A stretch of DNA of 64,000 bases from Dryocola sp036489025 (GTDB lineage: Bacteria; Pseudomonadota; Gammaproteobacteria; Enterobacterales; Enterobacteriaceae), in NCBI GenBank assembly GCA_036489025.1, contig DASXGN010000047.1, positions 186,001 to 250,000 of the forward strand, read 5' to 3'. A program made the position numbers and the translations under genes. Below, piece after piece: positions 8,616 to 17,937 of this stretch (its first letter is position 1; every line of letters starts with the position of its first letter). The notes beneath the pieces are model-generated. The model saw nothing but the letters and a program-made list of their open reading frames with translations. It had not been told where the DNA came from and ran no database searches.

Positions 8616-9803
8616 TTACAGGAACAGCGCGGCGATGGAAGCAGAGAGAATGCTCACCAGCGTAGAGCCGTAAACCAGCTTCAGGCCGAAGCGAGAAACC
8701 ACGTTACCCTGTTCTTCATTCAGGCCTTTAATCGCCCCGGCGATAATGCCGATAGAAGAGAAGTTGGCGAAGGAAACCAGGAACACGGACAGGATGCCTT
8801 CAGCGCGTGGAGACATGGTGCCCGCCAGCTTTTGCAGATCCATCATTGCCACGAATTCGTTAGAAACCAGCTTGGTGGCCATAATACTGCCAACCTGCAG
8901 CGCTTCATGAGCCGGAACGCCCATCACCCAGGCAACCGGATAGAAGATGTAGCCCAGAATGCCCTGGAAGGAGATGCCAAACACCGCTGCGAACAGCGCG
9001 TTCAGCGCGGAAATCAGCGCGATGAAACCAATCAGCATGGCCGCCACGATAATCGCGACCTTAAAGCCTGCCAGAATGTATTCGCCCAGCATTTCGAAGA
9101 AGCTCTGACCTTCGTGCAAATTAGACATTTGCAGGTTTTCTTCGTTTTCATCCACGCGGTACGGGTTAATCAGTGACAGGACGATAAAGGTGCTGAACAT
9201 GTTTAACACGAGGGCTGCCACCACATATTTAGGCTCGAGCATGGTCATGTAAGCGCCGACGATAGACATGGACACGGTGGACATCGCCGTGGCGGCCATG
9301 GTGTACATGCGGTTGCGCGACATTTTGCCGAGAATATCTTTATACGCGATAAAGTTTTCTGACTGTCCCAAAATCAGAGAGCTTACGGCGTTAAAGGATT
9401 CCAGTTTGCCCATACCGTTCACTTTAGAGAGCAGGGTACCGATAAAGCGGATAACAACCGGCAGAACGCGAATGTGCTGCAGAATACCGATCAGCGCGGA
9501 GATAAAGACGATAGGGCAGAGAACTTTCAGGAAGAAGAAGGCGAGTCCTTCGTCATTCATCTTACCGAATACAAAGTTTGTCCCTTCGTTAGCGAACGAC
9601 AGCAGTTTCTCGAACATTTCAGAGAAGCCGCGCACGAAGCCCAGGCCAATCTCAGAGTTCAGGAAGAACCATGCGAGTATCATCTCGATCACTAACAGTT
9701 GAATCACAAAGCGAATACGAATTTGCTTGCGGTTCGGGCTGACCAGCAGAGCCAGCAGCGCAACCACAGCAAGCGCTAAAACAAAGTGCAGAACGCGGGA
9801 CAT
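8616..9803 (-). CDS. nupC: Proton-coupled nucleoside importer NupC
   Basis: An inner-membrane concentrative nucleoside transporter (CNT family) that takes up pyrimidine nucleosides and adenosine. At 395 residues it is about five shorter than E. coli NupC because of a small gap near residue 275. Strongly hydrophobic segments occur throughout. Conserved stretches around VNGMGKLESFNAVSSLILGQ and the SFANFSSIGIIAGA segment near residue 350 are of the CNT core. A GGAG site lies 7 bases before the ATG. Monocistronic, divergent from mntH, as a mirror image of the E. coli neighbourhood. Confidence 0.97.
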   Translation of the reverse strand: MSRVLHFVLALAVVALLALLVSPNRKQIRIRFVIQLLVIEMILAWFFLNSEIGLGFVRGFSEMFEKLLSFANEGTNFVFGKMNDEGLAFFFLKVLCPIVFISALIGILQHIRVLPVVIRFIGTLLSKVNGMGKLESFNAVSSLILGQSENFIAYKDILGKMSRNRMYTMAATAMSTVSMSIVGAYMTMLEPKYVVAALVLNMFSTFIVLSLINPYRVDENEENLQMSNLHEGQSFFEMLGEYILAGFKVAIIVAAMLIGFIALISALNALFAAVFGISFQGILGYIFYPVAWVMGVPAHEALQVGSIMATKLVSNEFVAMMDLQKLAGTMSPRAEGILSVFLVSFANFSSIGIIAGAIKGLNEEQGNVVSRFGLKLVYGSTLVSILSASIAALFL

Positions 9804-9936
9804 ATTTGCTCCAAATATGAGGCAGGTTTAATTTCGTTGCACATTCTATGAAACAAGCAATAAGAAAACGAGAGCAATCGCACACTATAGTAATGACATG
9901 TGACGAAGTGCAAAATTAGTGATCCACCATACATTT

Positions 9937-9997
9937 CTGCTATGTTAAGTAAAGAAGCTAAAAGTTGCGTCAGCGCACACTATCCTTAACATAGCAG
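9937..9997. repeat. 13-bp perfect inverted repeat of everted MntR-like half-sites
   Basis: CTGCTATGTTAAG at 9937-9949 and CTTAACATAGCAG at 9985-9997 are exact complements 35 bases apart. Each arm contains AACATAGCA, the half-site of the MntR operator, but pointing outward. Confidence 0.8.
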
Positions 9998-10096
9998 GTT
10001 GTCGTCGCGCATTCCGTTAACGGGCGTGCAAAGCGGTGCTCCCACCATCGTTTCTGGCTATCAGTGAAATCCATACAAACCCTTACAAATGATCTT

Positions 10097-10115
10097 GATA
10101 ATCATTCTCATTTTG
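10097..10115 (+). promoter_or_regulatory. Fur-box-like site upstream of mntH
   Basis: GATAATCATTCTCATTTTG matches 14 of 19 positions of the Fur consensus. Known E. coli mntH is repressed by Fur as well as MntR, which fits the placement. Confidence 0.6.
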
Positions 10116-10124
10116 GTAGCATGA

Positions 10125-10144
10125 AACATAGCAAAGGCTATATC
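10125..10144 (+). promoter_or_regulatory. MntR operator of mntH
   Basis: AACATAGCAAAGGCTATATC differs from the E. coli MntR site AACATAGCAAAGGCTATGTT in two or three bases at its right end, and sits 14 bases before the start codon. Manganese-loaded MntR is expected to repress here. Confidence 0.85.
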
Positions 10145-10157
10145 TCAGAGGCGAACG

Positions 10158-11396
10158 ATGACAAACAGTCGAGTTGATCAAAGCAGTGGCAAAACTGCGC
10201 GCAAGTTGCGACTGGCGCTAATGGGCCCGGCGTTTATCGCCGCCATTGGCTACATCGATCCGGGCAACTTTGCCACCAACATTCAGGCCGGGGCAAGCTT
10301 CGGCTACAAGCTGCTGTGGGTTGTGGTGTGGGCTAACCTGATGGCGATGATGATCCAGGTGCTCTCCGCCAAACTAGGCATCGCCACCGGTAAAAATCTT
10401 GCCGAGCAAATTCGCGATCGTTATCCGCGTCCGGTTGTCTGGCTGTACTGGATTCAGGCGGAAATTATCGCCATGGCAACCGATCTGGCCGAATTTATCG
10501 GCGCGGCGATCGGTTTTAAACTCATTCTCGGCGTCTCGCTTTTGCAGGGAGCGGTGCTAACGGGTATTGCCACCTTCCTCATTTTGATGCTGCAACGTCG
10601 CGGGCAGAAACCCTTAGAGAAAGTCATCGGCGGGCTGCTGCTATTCGTGGCCGTTGCCTACATCGTCGAGCTGATTTTCTCCCAGCCGCAGTTTGCCGAG
10701 TTAGGTAAAGGGATGCTGATCCCGAGCCTGCCAACCAGCGAAGCGGTATTCCTTGCCGCAGGCGTGCTTGGCGCAACAATTATGCCACACGTGATTTACC
10801 TGCATTCCTCCCTGACGCAGCATCTGCACGATGGCAACCGCGCCGAACGCTATTCCGCCACGAAATGGGATGTCGCCATTGCGATGACCATTGCCGGATT
10901 TGTGAACCTGGCGATGATGGCCACCGCCGCAGCGGCGTTTCACTTCAGCGGCCATACCGGCGTGGCGGATCTCGATCAGGCCTATCTGACGCTGGAACCG
11001 TTGCTCAGCCATGCAGCCGCCACCATATTTGGTTTGAGCCTGGTCGCCGCAGGTTTGTCGTCCACCGTGGTGGGCACGCTCGCGGGGCAGGTTGTCATGC
11101 AGGGCTTCGTGCGCTTTTACATTCCGCTGTGGGTGCGCCGTTCAATCACAATGGCACCTTCCTTCATCGTGATTCTGATGGGGCTGGACCCAACCCGCAT
11201 CCTGGTTATGAGCCAGGTGCTGCTGAGCTTTGGTATTGCACTGGCCCTGGTCCCGCTGCTGATCTTCACCAGCGATAAAAAGCTGATGGGCGAACTGGTT
11301 AATACCAGGCTGGTGAAGCAAATTGGCTGGGCGATTGTGGTGCTGGTGGTGGCGCTGAACCTGTGGCTGATTATCGGCACCGCGCTGGGGCTATAA
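10158..11396 (+). CDS. mntH: Proton-dependent manganese importer MntH (Nramp family)
   Basis: An inner-membrane Mn(II)/H+ symporter, 412 residues like the E. coli protein, with eleven predicted membrane helices. The metal-binding motifs are visible: DPGN in helix 1 (residues 35-38) and MPHVIYLHSS in helix 6 (near residue 210). A GAGGCG site precedes the ATG. MntR and Fur boxes lie just upstream, so low manganese or iron should raise expression. It ends in a strong terminator. Confidence 0.98.
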   Translation: MTNSRVDQSSGKTARKLRLALMGPAFIAAIGYIDPGNFATNIQAGASFGYKLLWVVVWANLMAMMIQVLSAKLGIATGKNLAEQIRDRYPRPVVWLYWIQAEIIAMATDLAEFIGAAIGFKLILGVSLLQGAVLTGIATFLILMLQRRGQKPLEKVIGGLLLFVAVAYIVELIFSQPQFAELGKGMLIPSLPTSEAVFLAAGVLGATIMPHVIYLHSSLTQHLHDGNRAERYSATKWDVAIAMTIAGFVNLAMMATAAAAFHFSGHTGVADLDQAYLTLEPLLSHAAATIFGLSLVAAGLSSTVVGTLAGQVVMQGFVRFYIPLWVRRSITMAPSFIVILMGLDPTRILVMSQVLLSFGIALALVPLLIFTSDKKLMGELVNTRLVKQIGWAIVVLVVALNLWLIIGTALGL

Positions 11397-11424
11397 AAAA
11401 ACTCTCCCGGGGGAGAGTTTTTAG
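11393..11424. terminator. Bidirectional terminator between mntH and ypeC
   Basis: AAAAAAACTCTCCC paired with GGGAGAGTTTTT, with a minimal loop. Confidence 0.88.
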
Positions 11425-11431
11425 CGTCGGC

Positions 11432-11764
11432 TTAATGATGGTGTCCGTGGCCATGTCCTCGGCCTCTGCCTCGATGATCGTCACGGTCATTCCAGCCTTC
11501 GCGGTAGCCTTTTTCGTAGCTGCTGCGACCGCGATCCCAGCCTCTGTCCCAACCGCGGTGGCGGTGCCAGCCGCGATCGCGCCATTCATAGTTTCTGTGC
11601 CAGTAGTTACGGTCTCGCCAGTCGCGACCGTCCCAATAGTTACCGCGATAATCCTGATCGCCAATGTTTAACTTCACCGACGGCAACAGGGTGATTTCGC
11701 CCGCATTGGCGACCAGCGGAGCCGCCGCCAGTAATGCAACTGCAAGAATCAGTGACCTGAACAT
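11432..11764 (-). CDS. ypeC: YpeC, small exported DUF2502 protein
   Basis: A 110-residue protein with an N-terminal signal peptide (cleavage expected after NAG/ANA near residue 21). It starts its mature part with GEITLLPSVKLNIGD and continues as a low-complexity tract rich in Arg, Trp, Asp, Tyr and Gly, ending in a His-rich tail (GRGHGHGHHH). Sequence and location beside mntH match E. coli YpeC. Periplasmic; the function is unknown, though a His-rich tail could bind metal. A TAAGGAGAG site precedes the ATG. Confidence 0.92.
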   Translation of the reverse strand: MFRSLILAVALLAAAPLVANAGEITLLPSVKLNIGDQDYRGNYWDGRDWRDRNYWHRNYEWRDRGWHRHRGWDRGWDRGRSSYEKGYREGWNDRDDHRGRGRGHGHGHHH

Positions 11765-11915
11765 ACTCTCTCCTTAAGACACGGTAGCCGCCAGGCGGCC
11801 TGTTAGCGCAATATTAAGGGTTGGTAAATAAGTGTTTCATCGGCACAACTCTTAAATCAGCGCTGAGAGCACGTTTTGCTAAAAATCGCCGTCGGCTCCG
11901 CCTGCGGGAAAGCGC

Positions 11916-12905
11916 TTACACCAAAATGCCTTCAATCTCTGCCTGTTCCGCCTCGCTAAAGTGGCGGTTGGCAAGCATGCCGACGGCGTCATCTATCTGG
12001 CTGATTTTGCTGGCCCCAATCAGCACTGAGGTTACGCTGTCGTTGCGCAGCACCCAGGCCAGCGCCATCTGCGAAAGCTTCTGCCCGCGTCTTTCAGCCA
12101 GCGCGTTGAGTTGGCGAACCTTCGCCAGCTTCTCTTCGGTAAGCTGGTCGGGATTCAGGAAGATGCTGCCGCTTGCCGCCCGGGAATCCGCGGGAATGCC
12201 GTTCAGATAACGGTCCGTTAGCTGCCCGCCCGCAAGAGGAGAGAATGCAATGCTGCCCACGCCTTTTTTGCGCAGCACGTCCAGCAGCCCGCCCTCAGGC
12301 CCGCGTTCAAACATCGAGTATTTTGGCTGGTGGATAAGGCATGGCGTGCCAAGATCGTTCAGGATATCAATAGCCTGACGTGCCAGGTCTGCCGGATAGT
12401 TTGAAATGCCGACGTAAAGCGCTTTCCCCTGGCGCACCGCGTGATCCAGCGCGCGCATCGTTTCTTCCAGCGGCGTTTCCGGATCCGGCCGGTGATGGTA
12501 AAAGATATCAACGTATTCCAGCCCCATACGCTTCAGGCTCCGATCGAGGCTTGAGATTAGGTATTTGCGTGAACCCCAGTCGCCGTAGGGACCGTCCCAC
12601 ATCGTATAGCCCGCTTTAGAAGAGATAACCAGCTCGTCGCGGTATGGCAAAAAATCTTCACGCAGGATGCGGCCAAAGTTCTCTTCGGCGGAGCCGGGAG
12701 GCGGCCCGTAATTATTCGCTAAATCAAAATGGACGATTCCGACGTCAAACGCGCGGCGCAGCAGCCGGCGGCTGTTATCCAGCAGCGTGGTATCGCCGAA
12801 GTTATGCCACAGGCCAAGAGAAATGGCGGGGAGTTTTAACCCGCTGTGCCCACAGCGGCGATAGATCATTGATTCATAACGTGAAGGATGTGCCTGGTAG
12901 ACCAT
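11916..12905 (-). CDS. Aldo-keto reductase, YghZ/GprA-like
   Basis: An NADPH-dependent TIM-barrel reductase, 329 residues from the ATG at 12905. That start gives MVYQAHPSRYE, as in E. coli YghZ (MVWLANPERY). Conserved pieces include LGLWHNFGD, FDLANNYGPPPGSAEENFGR and the late cofactor motif SVLIGASKISQ. Catalytic residues of the fold (Asp and Tyr in the DLANNYG motif; Lys in ISSKAGY; His in FYHHR) are present. E. coli YghZ reduces methylglyoxal and related aldehydes. It sits alone, divergent from ipdC, and has no operon partner. Confidence 0.85.
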   Translation of the reverse strand: MVYQAHPSRYESMIYRRCGHSGLKLPAISLGLWHNFGDTTLLDNSRRLLRRAFDVGIVHFDLANNYGPPPGSAEENFGRILREDFLPYRDELVISSKAGYTMWDGPYGDWGSRKYLISSLDRSLKRMGLEYVDIFYHHRPDPETPLEETMRALDHAVRQGKALYVGISNYPADLARQAIDILNDLGTPCLIHQPKYSMFERGPEGGLLDVLRKKGVGSIAFSPLAGGQLTDRYLNGIPADSRAASGSIFLNPDQLTEEKLAKVRQLNALAERRGQKLSQMALAWVLRNDSVTSVLIGASKISQIDDAVGMLANRHFSEAEQAEIEGILV

Positions 12906-13085
12906 GTCGGTGCCCCTGTCAGTAAATGCTCGCACTAATGTATACGGTTACACTACGCCGTTGACCATCAGATTACGCCCCGTTTGGCTGTAAATTCCTC
13001 TTTCCAGCGCCTTCTCGCTATATATCCTCGACAGCGATCACAGATATTCAATACTCACAGCAAGCCCTCCTGGAAGGAACATGCC

Positions 13086-14744
13086 ATGCGCTACTGTGTT
13101 GCGGACTATCTCCTCGACCGCCTGAACGAATGCGGAATTGCCCATCTGTTCGGGGTCCCCGGCGACTACAACTTACAGTTTCTCGACAACGTTATTTCCC
13201 ATCGGGCAGTTGCCTGGGTTGGCTGCGCCAACGAGCTTAACGCGGCCTACGCGGCAGATGGCTATGCCCGCTGCAACGGTGCGGCCGCTCTGCTGACAAC
13301 CTTTGGCGTAGGTGAGCTTAGCGCCGTTAACGGCATAGCAGGCAGCTATGCGGAACACCTCCCGGTCATCCATATCGTAGGTTCACCTTGCCTGGCGGCC
13401 CAACAGCGTGGCGAACTGCTCCACCACACGCTTGGCGATGGGGACTTCCATCACTTTTCGCGAATGGCCAGGGAAGTCACCGTGGCGCAGGCGGCGTTGA
13501 CTGCTGAAAACGCCAGCTATGAAATCGACCGTGTGCTGCTGACATCCCTCAGAAAAAGTCGCCCGGGCTATCTGCTCCTGCCCAGCGACGTGGCTCAGGC
13601 ACCGGCCACCAGGCCTGCTCATCCTTTAGCATTAAATACTTTCCCGGCGGATGTTTCCGTGCTGGATGAATTCCGCAAAGCCGCACAGGCAAAGCTGGCC
13701 GAGAGCCGCAGCATTGCGCTGCTGGCCGATTTCCTGGCCCTGCGTCACGGGCAGCAAAAACCACTCCAGCAGTGGATGGACGACACGCCGCTGCCGCATG
13801 CCACATTGCTAATGGGTAAAGGATTATTCGATGAGGGGCAGAGGGGGTTTATCGGTACTTACAGCGGCGCGGCGAGCGAAAAGGGCATAAAGGCGGCGAT
13901 TGAAAGCGCCGAGCTGGTGGTCTGCGTCGGCGTGAAATTTACCGACACCATCACGGCGGGTTTCAGCCAGAAGCTGACCGTCCAGCAAACAATTGATATC
14001 CAGCCGGAAGCCACCCGCATCGGCGATCGCTGGTTCAGCGGGCTGCCAATGGGTGAAGCCGTTGAGATACTGCACCAGCTTTGCAAACGTCAGGTTTCCC
14101 ACTGGCCTGCGCCAGATCAGAAGCCACCGGCGCTGCCGGAATGTGAAAGTGGCATACTGGATCAGCATGCGCTCTGGCAGGCGGTACAAAGCTTCCTGCA
14201 GCCCGGCGACATTGTGTTAGCCGATCAGGGGACGGCGGCATTTGGGGCCGCAACGCTTACGTTGCCAGCGGGCACAACGTTTATCGCCCAGCCGCTATGG
14301 GGGTCAATTGGCTTCACTCTTCCCGCCGCTTTCGGGGCGCAGACCGCCTGCCCGCACCGCCGTGTGGTACTGCTCATCGGCGACGGCTCCGCGCAGCTCA
14401 CCATTCAGGAGCTCGGGTCAATGCAGCGTGACGGGCAAAAACCGGTCATCTTCCTGCTGAACAACGAAGGGTATACGGTTGAAAGAGCGATTCACGGCGC
14501 TGAGCAACGCTACAACGACATTACGCCGTGGAGCTGGACCAGGCTTCCGCAGGCCATGCACGAACATTCCCACGCCGGGAGCTGGCGGGTAAAAGACGCG
14601 GGCGAGCTGGAAGAAGTGATGTACAAAGTTGCGAAAGCGGAACGCCTGGCGCTGGTGGAAGTGATTCTGCCTAAACAGGATATTCCCGAACTGCTTCAGG
14701 CGGTGACCTCCTCACTCGCCCGACGCAATGCGGGGGAAAGCTAG
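13086..14744 (+). CDS. ipdC: Indolepyruvate/phenylpyruvate decarboxylase
   Basis: A thiamine-diphosphate-dependent enzyme that decarboxylates indole-3-pyruvate to indole-3-acetaldehyde, the key step of indole-acetic acid synthesis in plant-associated Enterobacteriaceae. The 552 residues begin YCVADYLLDRLNECG and FGVPGDYNLQF, as in Enterobacter IpdC. The cofactor-binding motif runs from GDGSAQ to LNNEGYT near residues 435-465. The ATG at 13086 is preferred over an upstream in-frame ATG because it follows GGAAGGAAC. Its TAG overlaps the stop of the convergent yfeO. Other keto-acid decarboxylases of the family remain possible by substrate. Confidence 0.9.
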   Translation: MRYCVADYLLDRLNECGIAHLFGVPGDYNLQFLDNVISHRAVAWVGCANELNAAYAADGYARCNGAAALLTTFGVGELSAVNGIAGSYAEHLPVIHIVGSPCLAAQQRGELLHHTLGDGDFHHFSRMAREVTVAQAALTAENASYEIDRVLLTSLRKSRPGYLLLPSDVAQAPATRPAHPLALNTFPADVSVLDEFRKAAQAKLAESRSIALLADFLALRHGQQKPLQQWMDDTPLPHATLLMGKGLFDEGQRGFIGTYSGAASEKGIKAAIESAELVVCVGVKFTDTITAGFSQKLTVQQTIDIQPEATRIGDRWFSGLPMGEAVEILHQLCKRQVSHWPAPDQKPPALPECESGILDQHALWQAVQSFLQPGDIVLADQGTAAFGAATLTLPAGTTFIAQPLWGSIGFTLPAAFGAQTACPHRRVVLLIGDGSAQLTIQELGSMQRDGQKPVIFLLNNEGYTVERAIHGAEQRYNDITPWSWTRLPQAMHEHSHAGSWRVKDAGELEEVMYKVAKAERLALVEVILPKQDIPELLQAVTSSLARRNAGES

Positions 14745-15976
14745 CGCTCGGTTTTATCCACCATCATCACCGGCTTGCCTGCTAACAGCAGCCAGGCCGG
14801 CAGCATGACGATACACAGCAGCGGCAGCAGCTTCATATCCGGCACCACCGCCATCGCCATGAACAGGCTCAGCCAGCCGTCGCGCGTCACCACCAGCACC
14901 ATGCCAAGAATCGCGCAGGAAAGCGTAATCGCCGCCGGAACGGCCTCCACGTGCTGATGCAGCATCATACCCAGCGCAACGCCGACAAAAACCACCGGGA
15001 AAATACGTCCGCCGCGGAACCCGCAGGCGGAGGCAACGACAAGCGCGGCCAGCTTGACCACCGCGAACATCAGTAAAGTGGCCACCGAATAGTCCTGCGA
15101 AAGGGCGAGCTGGCGCATCTCATCCAGCCCTTTGAACAATGTGATCTCCCCGCCGACAAGGCCCAGCAGACCAAGGAGAAAACCGCCCGCGGTCAAAATC
15201 AGCACCGGGTGCTTCAGCCTGTGCATCAGACGATGCGCCCGAGGCAGACACCACACGGCAACCATACCAAGCGCAATGGAAATCGCCGTGACGACCGCTC
15301 CGCTAAAAATATCCACCACGCGCAGTTCGGGGTACTGCACCACGGGCAGCGAAAAATCCGGATGGAAGAAAAGATTAGTGGTTAACGCTCCGGCCGCCGC
15401 GGCCAGAAGCGGGGCGAAGAGCCTGTCCCACATCGGCACGTCGTTATTGCCGCTCAGCGTTTGCGAGAAGATCAGCGCCGCCGCGACGGGCGTGCCGAAA
15501 AGCGCGCCGATGGTTCCGGCTGCGGCAAGAATCGTCCAGTCCAGTGCGCCCACGCGCGGGAACAGGCGAGCGCCGATGGCAACCGCCAGCGCGATATTCA
15601 CCGCCATTATCGGATGCTCTGGCCCAAGGCTCACGCCGCCCGCCAGTCCGATAACCAGTGCGAGGATCAGCCCCGGCAGTGCTAAAACCGGCACCGGCGC
15701 GCCGATTAACGGTTCGGTCGCGGGATCGGGCCCCCCGTGGCCGGGCATATAGCGAACCACCAGCCCAACGGCGAAGCCGGTAAGGGTCAGCATCAGCAAA
15801 ATCCACAGCGGGGAATTGAGATCGAGGCCAAAGCGGGCGGGCAGATTAACCCACAGATAGCTTTGCAGTGCGGAGGCAACTTTCATCACCACAATCAGTA
15901 TCAGGCTGGAAAAAATGCCGATAATTAATGCCGGAAGGGAGAGAACCAGCATGGTTCTGGCTCGCGGATGGAGCAT
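14741..15976 (-). CDS. yfeO: YfeO, CLC-family chloride channel/transporter-like membrane protein
   Basis: A 411-residue polytopic inner-membrane protein, about ten to eleven helices, very close to E. coli YfeO. CLC selectivity-filter regions are recognisable: GVSLGPEHP near residue 115 (standard GREGP becomes GPEHP) and GFRGGRIFP near residue 325. The physiological ion is not established for YfeO. It ends in a CTAG shared with ipdC, with no terminator between the two convergent genes. Confidence 0.93.
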   Translation of the reverse strand: MLHPRARTMLVLSLPALIIGIFSSLILIVVMKVASALQSYLWVNLPARFGLDLNSPLWILLMLTLTGFAVGLVVRYMPGHGGPDPATEPLIGAPVPVLALPGLILALVIGLAGGVSLGPEHPIMAVNIALAVAIGARLFPRVGALDWTILAAAGTIGALFGTPVAAALIFSQTLSGNNDVPMWDRLFAPLLAAAAGALTTNLFFHPDFSLPVVQYPELRVVDIFSGAVVTAISIALGMVAVWCLPRAHRLMHRLKHPVLILTAGGFLLGLLGLVGGEITLFKGLDEMRQLALSQDYSVATLLMFAVVKLAALVVASACGFRGGRIFPVVFVGVALGMMLHQHVEAVPAAITLSCAILGMVLVVTRDGWLSLFMAMAVVPDMKLLPLLCIVMLPAWLLLAGKPVMMVDKTER

Positions 15977-16200
15977 GTGAGTTCCTTTTTCTGGATAAAA
16001 TCAAACCTGCGGCTGGCCGCTTTTTGCCGCCTTTCGAAGAATCCTCGAACCCGCGCTGCAAAAGAGGCTGAAACGGTCAAGCCATTCTGTGACGCAACTC
16101 TATTATTCCAGGGCATTTCTCATTGGGTCGTTGTTGTTTTGGCGGGCTAATTTTACAGTGTTGCCAGGACTTATTCTGACTTTAGCGGAGCAGTTGAAGA

Positions 16201-17166
16201 ATGACAAAATATGCTTTGGTGGGAGATGTTGGCGGCACCAACGCGCGTCTGGCACTGTGTAACGTTGAAAATGGTGAAATCACGCAGGCAAAAACCTACT
16301 CCGGCCTCGATTATCCGAGCCTGGAAGCGGTGGTGGTGCATTATCTCAAAGAGCACGATGCGACGGTGACGGATGGCTGTATTGCCATTGCCTGCCCGAT
16401 TACCGGCGACTGGGTGGCGATGACCAACCATACCTGGCAATTTTCTATTGCCGAGATGAAAAAGAACCTCGGCTTTGAACATCTGGAAATTATTAACGAC
16501 TTTACCGCCGTCTCGATGGCGATTCCGATGATCAAGGATGAGCACCTGATCAAATTCGGCGGCGGCGAGCCGGTAGAGGGCAAGCCGGTAGCGGTTTACG
16601 GTGCGGGCACCGGCCTTGGCGTGGCGCATCTGGTCCACGTCGACAAACGCTGGGTCAGCCTGCCGGGCGAGGGTGGCCACGTCGACTTTGCGCCAAACAG
16701 TGAAGAGGAAGGCATTATTCTTGAAGAGCTGCGCGGGGAAATCGGCCATGTTTCAGCCGAGCGCGTGCTTTCTGGTCCTGGGCTGGTGAATCTTTACCGG
16801 GCAATCGTGAAGTCAGACGGGCGCGAGCCTGAACGCTACGAGCCAAAAGACATCACTGTTCGCGCGCTGGAAGATACCTGTACCGACTGCCGTCGCGCGC
16901 TGTCGCTGTTCTGCGCGATCATGGGCCGTTTTGGCGGCAACCTGGCGTTAACCCTGGGCTGCTTCGGCGGCGTCTACATCGCAGGCGGTATCGTGCCGCG
17001 CTTCCTGGAGTTCTTTAAGGCCTCGGGTTTCCGCGGCGGCTTTGAGGATAAAGGTCGCTTTAAAGACTACGTGAAGGACATCCCGGTTTACCTGATCGTC
17101 CACGATCAGCCGGGGCTGCTGGGAGCGGGGGCGCATCTGCGTCAGACGCTGGGACAGGTGCTGTAA
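16201..17166 (+). CDS. glk: Glucokinase
   Basis: Cytosolic ATP-dependent phosphorylation of glucose to glucose-6-phosphate. The 321 residues equal E. coli Glk. The phosphate-binding loop VGDVGGTNARLAL opens the protein; the catalytic NDFTAV segment lies near residue 99, and GAGTGLG near residue 136. It stands alone, with a 224-base upstream gap and a strong terminator directly after it. Confidence 0.98.
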   Translation: MTKYALVGDVGGTNARLALCNVENGEITQAKTYSGLDYPSLEAVVVHYLKEHDATVTDGCIAIACPITGDWVAMTNHTWQFSIAEMKKNLGFEHLEIINDFTAVSMAIPMIKDEHLIKFGGGEPVEGKPVAVYGAGTGLGVAHLVHVDKRWVSLPGEGGHVDFAPNSEEEGIILEELRGEIGHVSAERVLSGPGLVNLYRAIVKSDGREPERYEPKDITVRALEDTCTDCRRALSLFCAIMGRFGGNLALTLGCFGGVYIAGGIVPRFLEFFKASGFRGGFEDKGRFKDYVKDIPVYLIVHDQPGLLGAGAHLRQTLGQVL

Positions 17167-17172
17167 GCCTTT

Positions 17173-17201
17173 ACGGGCGCAGCTTTCTGCGCCCGTTTTG
17201 C
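17173..17201. terminator. Terminator between glk and ypdB
   Basis: ACGGGCGCAG/CTGCGCCCGT with a 4-base loop and a following TTTTG. Confidence 0.85.
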
Positions 17202-17205
17202 ATGG

Positions 17206-17937
17206 CTACAGCCGCATAAGCTGACGAAACTCTTTCACCCTGCTGCGGCTGACCGGCACCTGAAAATCCAGATCGCGCAGGCGCAGGATATAGGTGTTGT
17301 TAAACCAGGGTTCGATTTCGCGGATCTTGCTCAGATTAACGCAGTACGAGCGGTGGCAGCGGAAGAAATGGCTCTCCGGCAGGCGGCTGCAAAACTCGGT
17401 AATATTCATCGGCATCACGTAGGCTTCCCGCCGCGTGTAGACGAACGTCATCTTCTCGTGGGCTTCGGCATAATAGATATCGTTGATATCCGTGACGATG
17501 ATGCGCTCATCCTTCACCAGGTTAATCGTCAGGTTTTCACGGCTGCCGGAGCTGGCTGTCTGGGGGGCATTTTGCTGCTGATATGCCGCCTCCAGCTTTT
17601 GCAGCATGCCGATAATGCGCGACTCCTGGTAAGGTTTGAGGATGTAGTCGAACGCCTCCAGCTCAAAGGCCTCAACCGCGTGCTCTTTCCAGGCGGTGAT
17701 AAACACGATAAACGGTTTATAGGCGAATTTGCTGATGTTCTGCGCCAGCAGCACGCCGTCCAGCGAAGGAATATTGATATCCAGAAAGATAGCGTCCACT
17801 TCGTGATGCTGGAGATATTTCAGGACGTCCATGCCGTCATCAAAGGTGGCGACCACCTCCATCTGCGAATGCTCTTTTATCAGCCAGTTCAGCTCCTGCT
17901 GGGCCAGCACCTCATCTTCTACAATGATGACCTTCAT
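17206..17937 (-). CDS. ypdB: YpdB/PyrR, LytTR-family pyruvate response regulator
   Basis: A 243-residue response regulator: CheY-like receiver (acid pocket VEDE near residue 7, phospho-acceptor Asp in FLDINIP near residue 53, Lys in LKPY near 104) followed by a LytTR DNA-binding domain (residues 140-243, with FFRCHRSYCVNLSKI). In E. coli, YpdB activates the transporter gene yhjX in response to high external pyruvate. It overlaps its sensor ypdA by ATGA, so the two are translationally coupled. Confidence 0.96.
   Translation of the reverse strand: MKVIIVEDEVLAQQELNWLIKEHSQMEVVATFDDGMDVLKYLQHHEVDAIFLDINIPSLDGVLLAQNISKFAYKPFIVFITAWKEHAVEAFELEAFDYILKPYQESRIIGMLQKLEAAYQQQNAPQTASSGSRENLTINLVKDERIIVTDINDIYYAEAHEKMTFVYTRREAYVMPMNITEFCSRLPESHFFRCHRSYCVNLSKIREIEPWFNNTYILRLRDLDFQVPVSRSRVKEFRQLMRL

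Larger units (their letters stand above)
9804..10157. other. nupC-mntH divergent control region
   Basis: 354 bases without a gene. It holds the nupC leader and promoter (left), a perfect 13-bp inverted repeat made of MntR-like half-sites, a Fur-like box, the MntR operator and the mntH leader. I see no convincing full CRP palindrome for nupC; TGTGACGAAGTGCA near 9899 is only half of one. Confidence 0.7.

Noticed and set aside
12984..13085. N-terminal extension of ipdC from an upstream in-frame ATG
   Set aside because: The extra 34 residues have no family match and no ribosome site; the internal ATG has a strong one and gives the family N-terminus.
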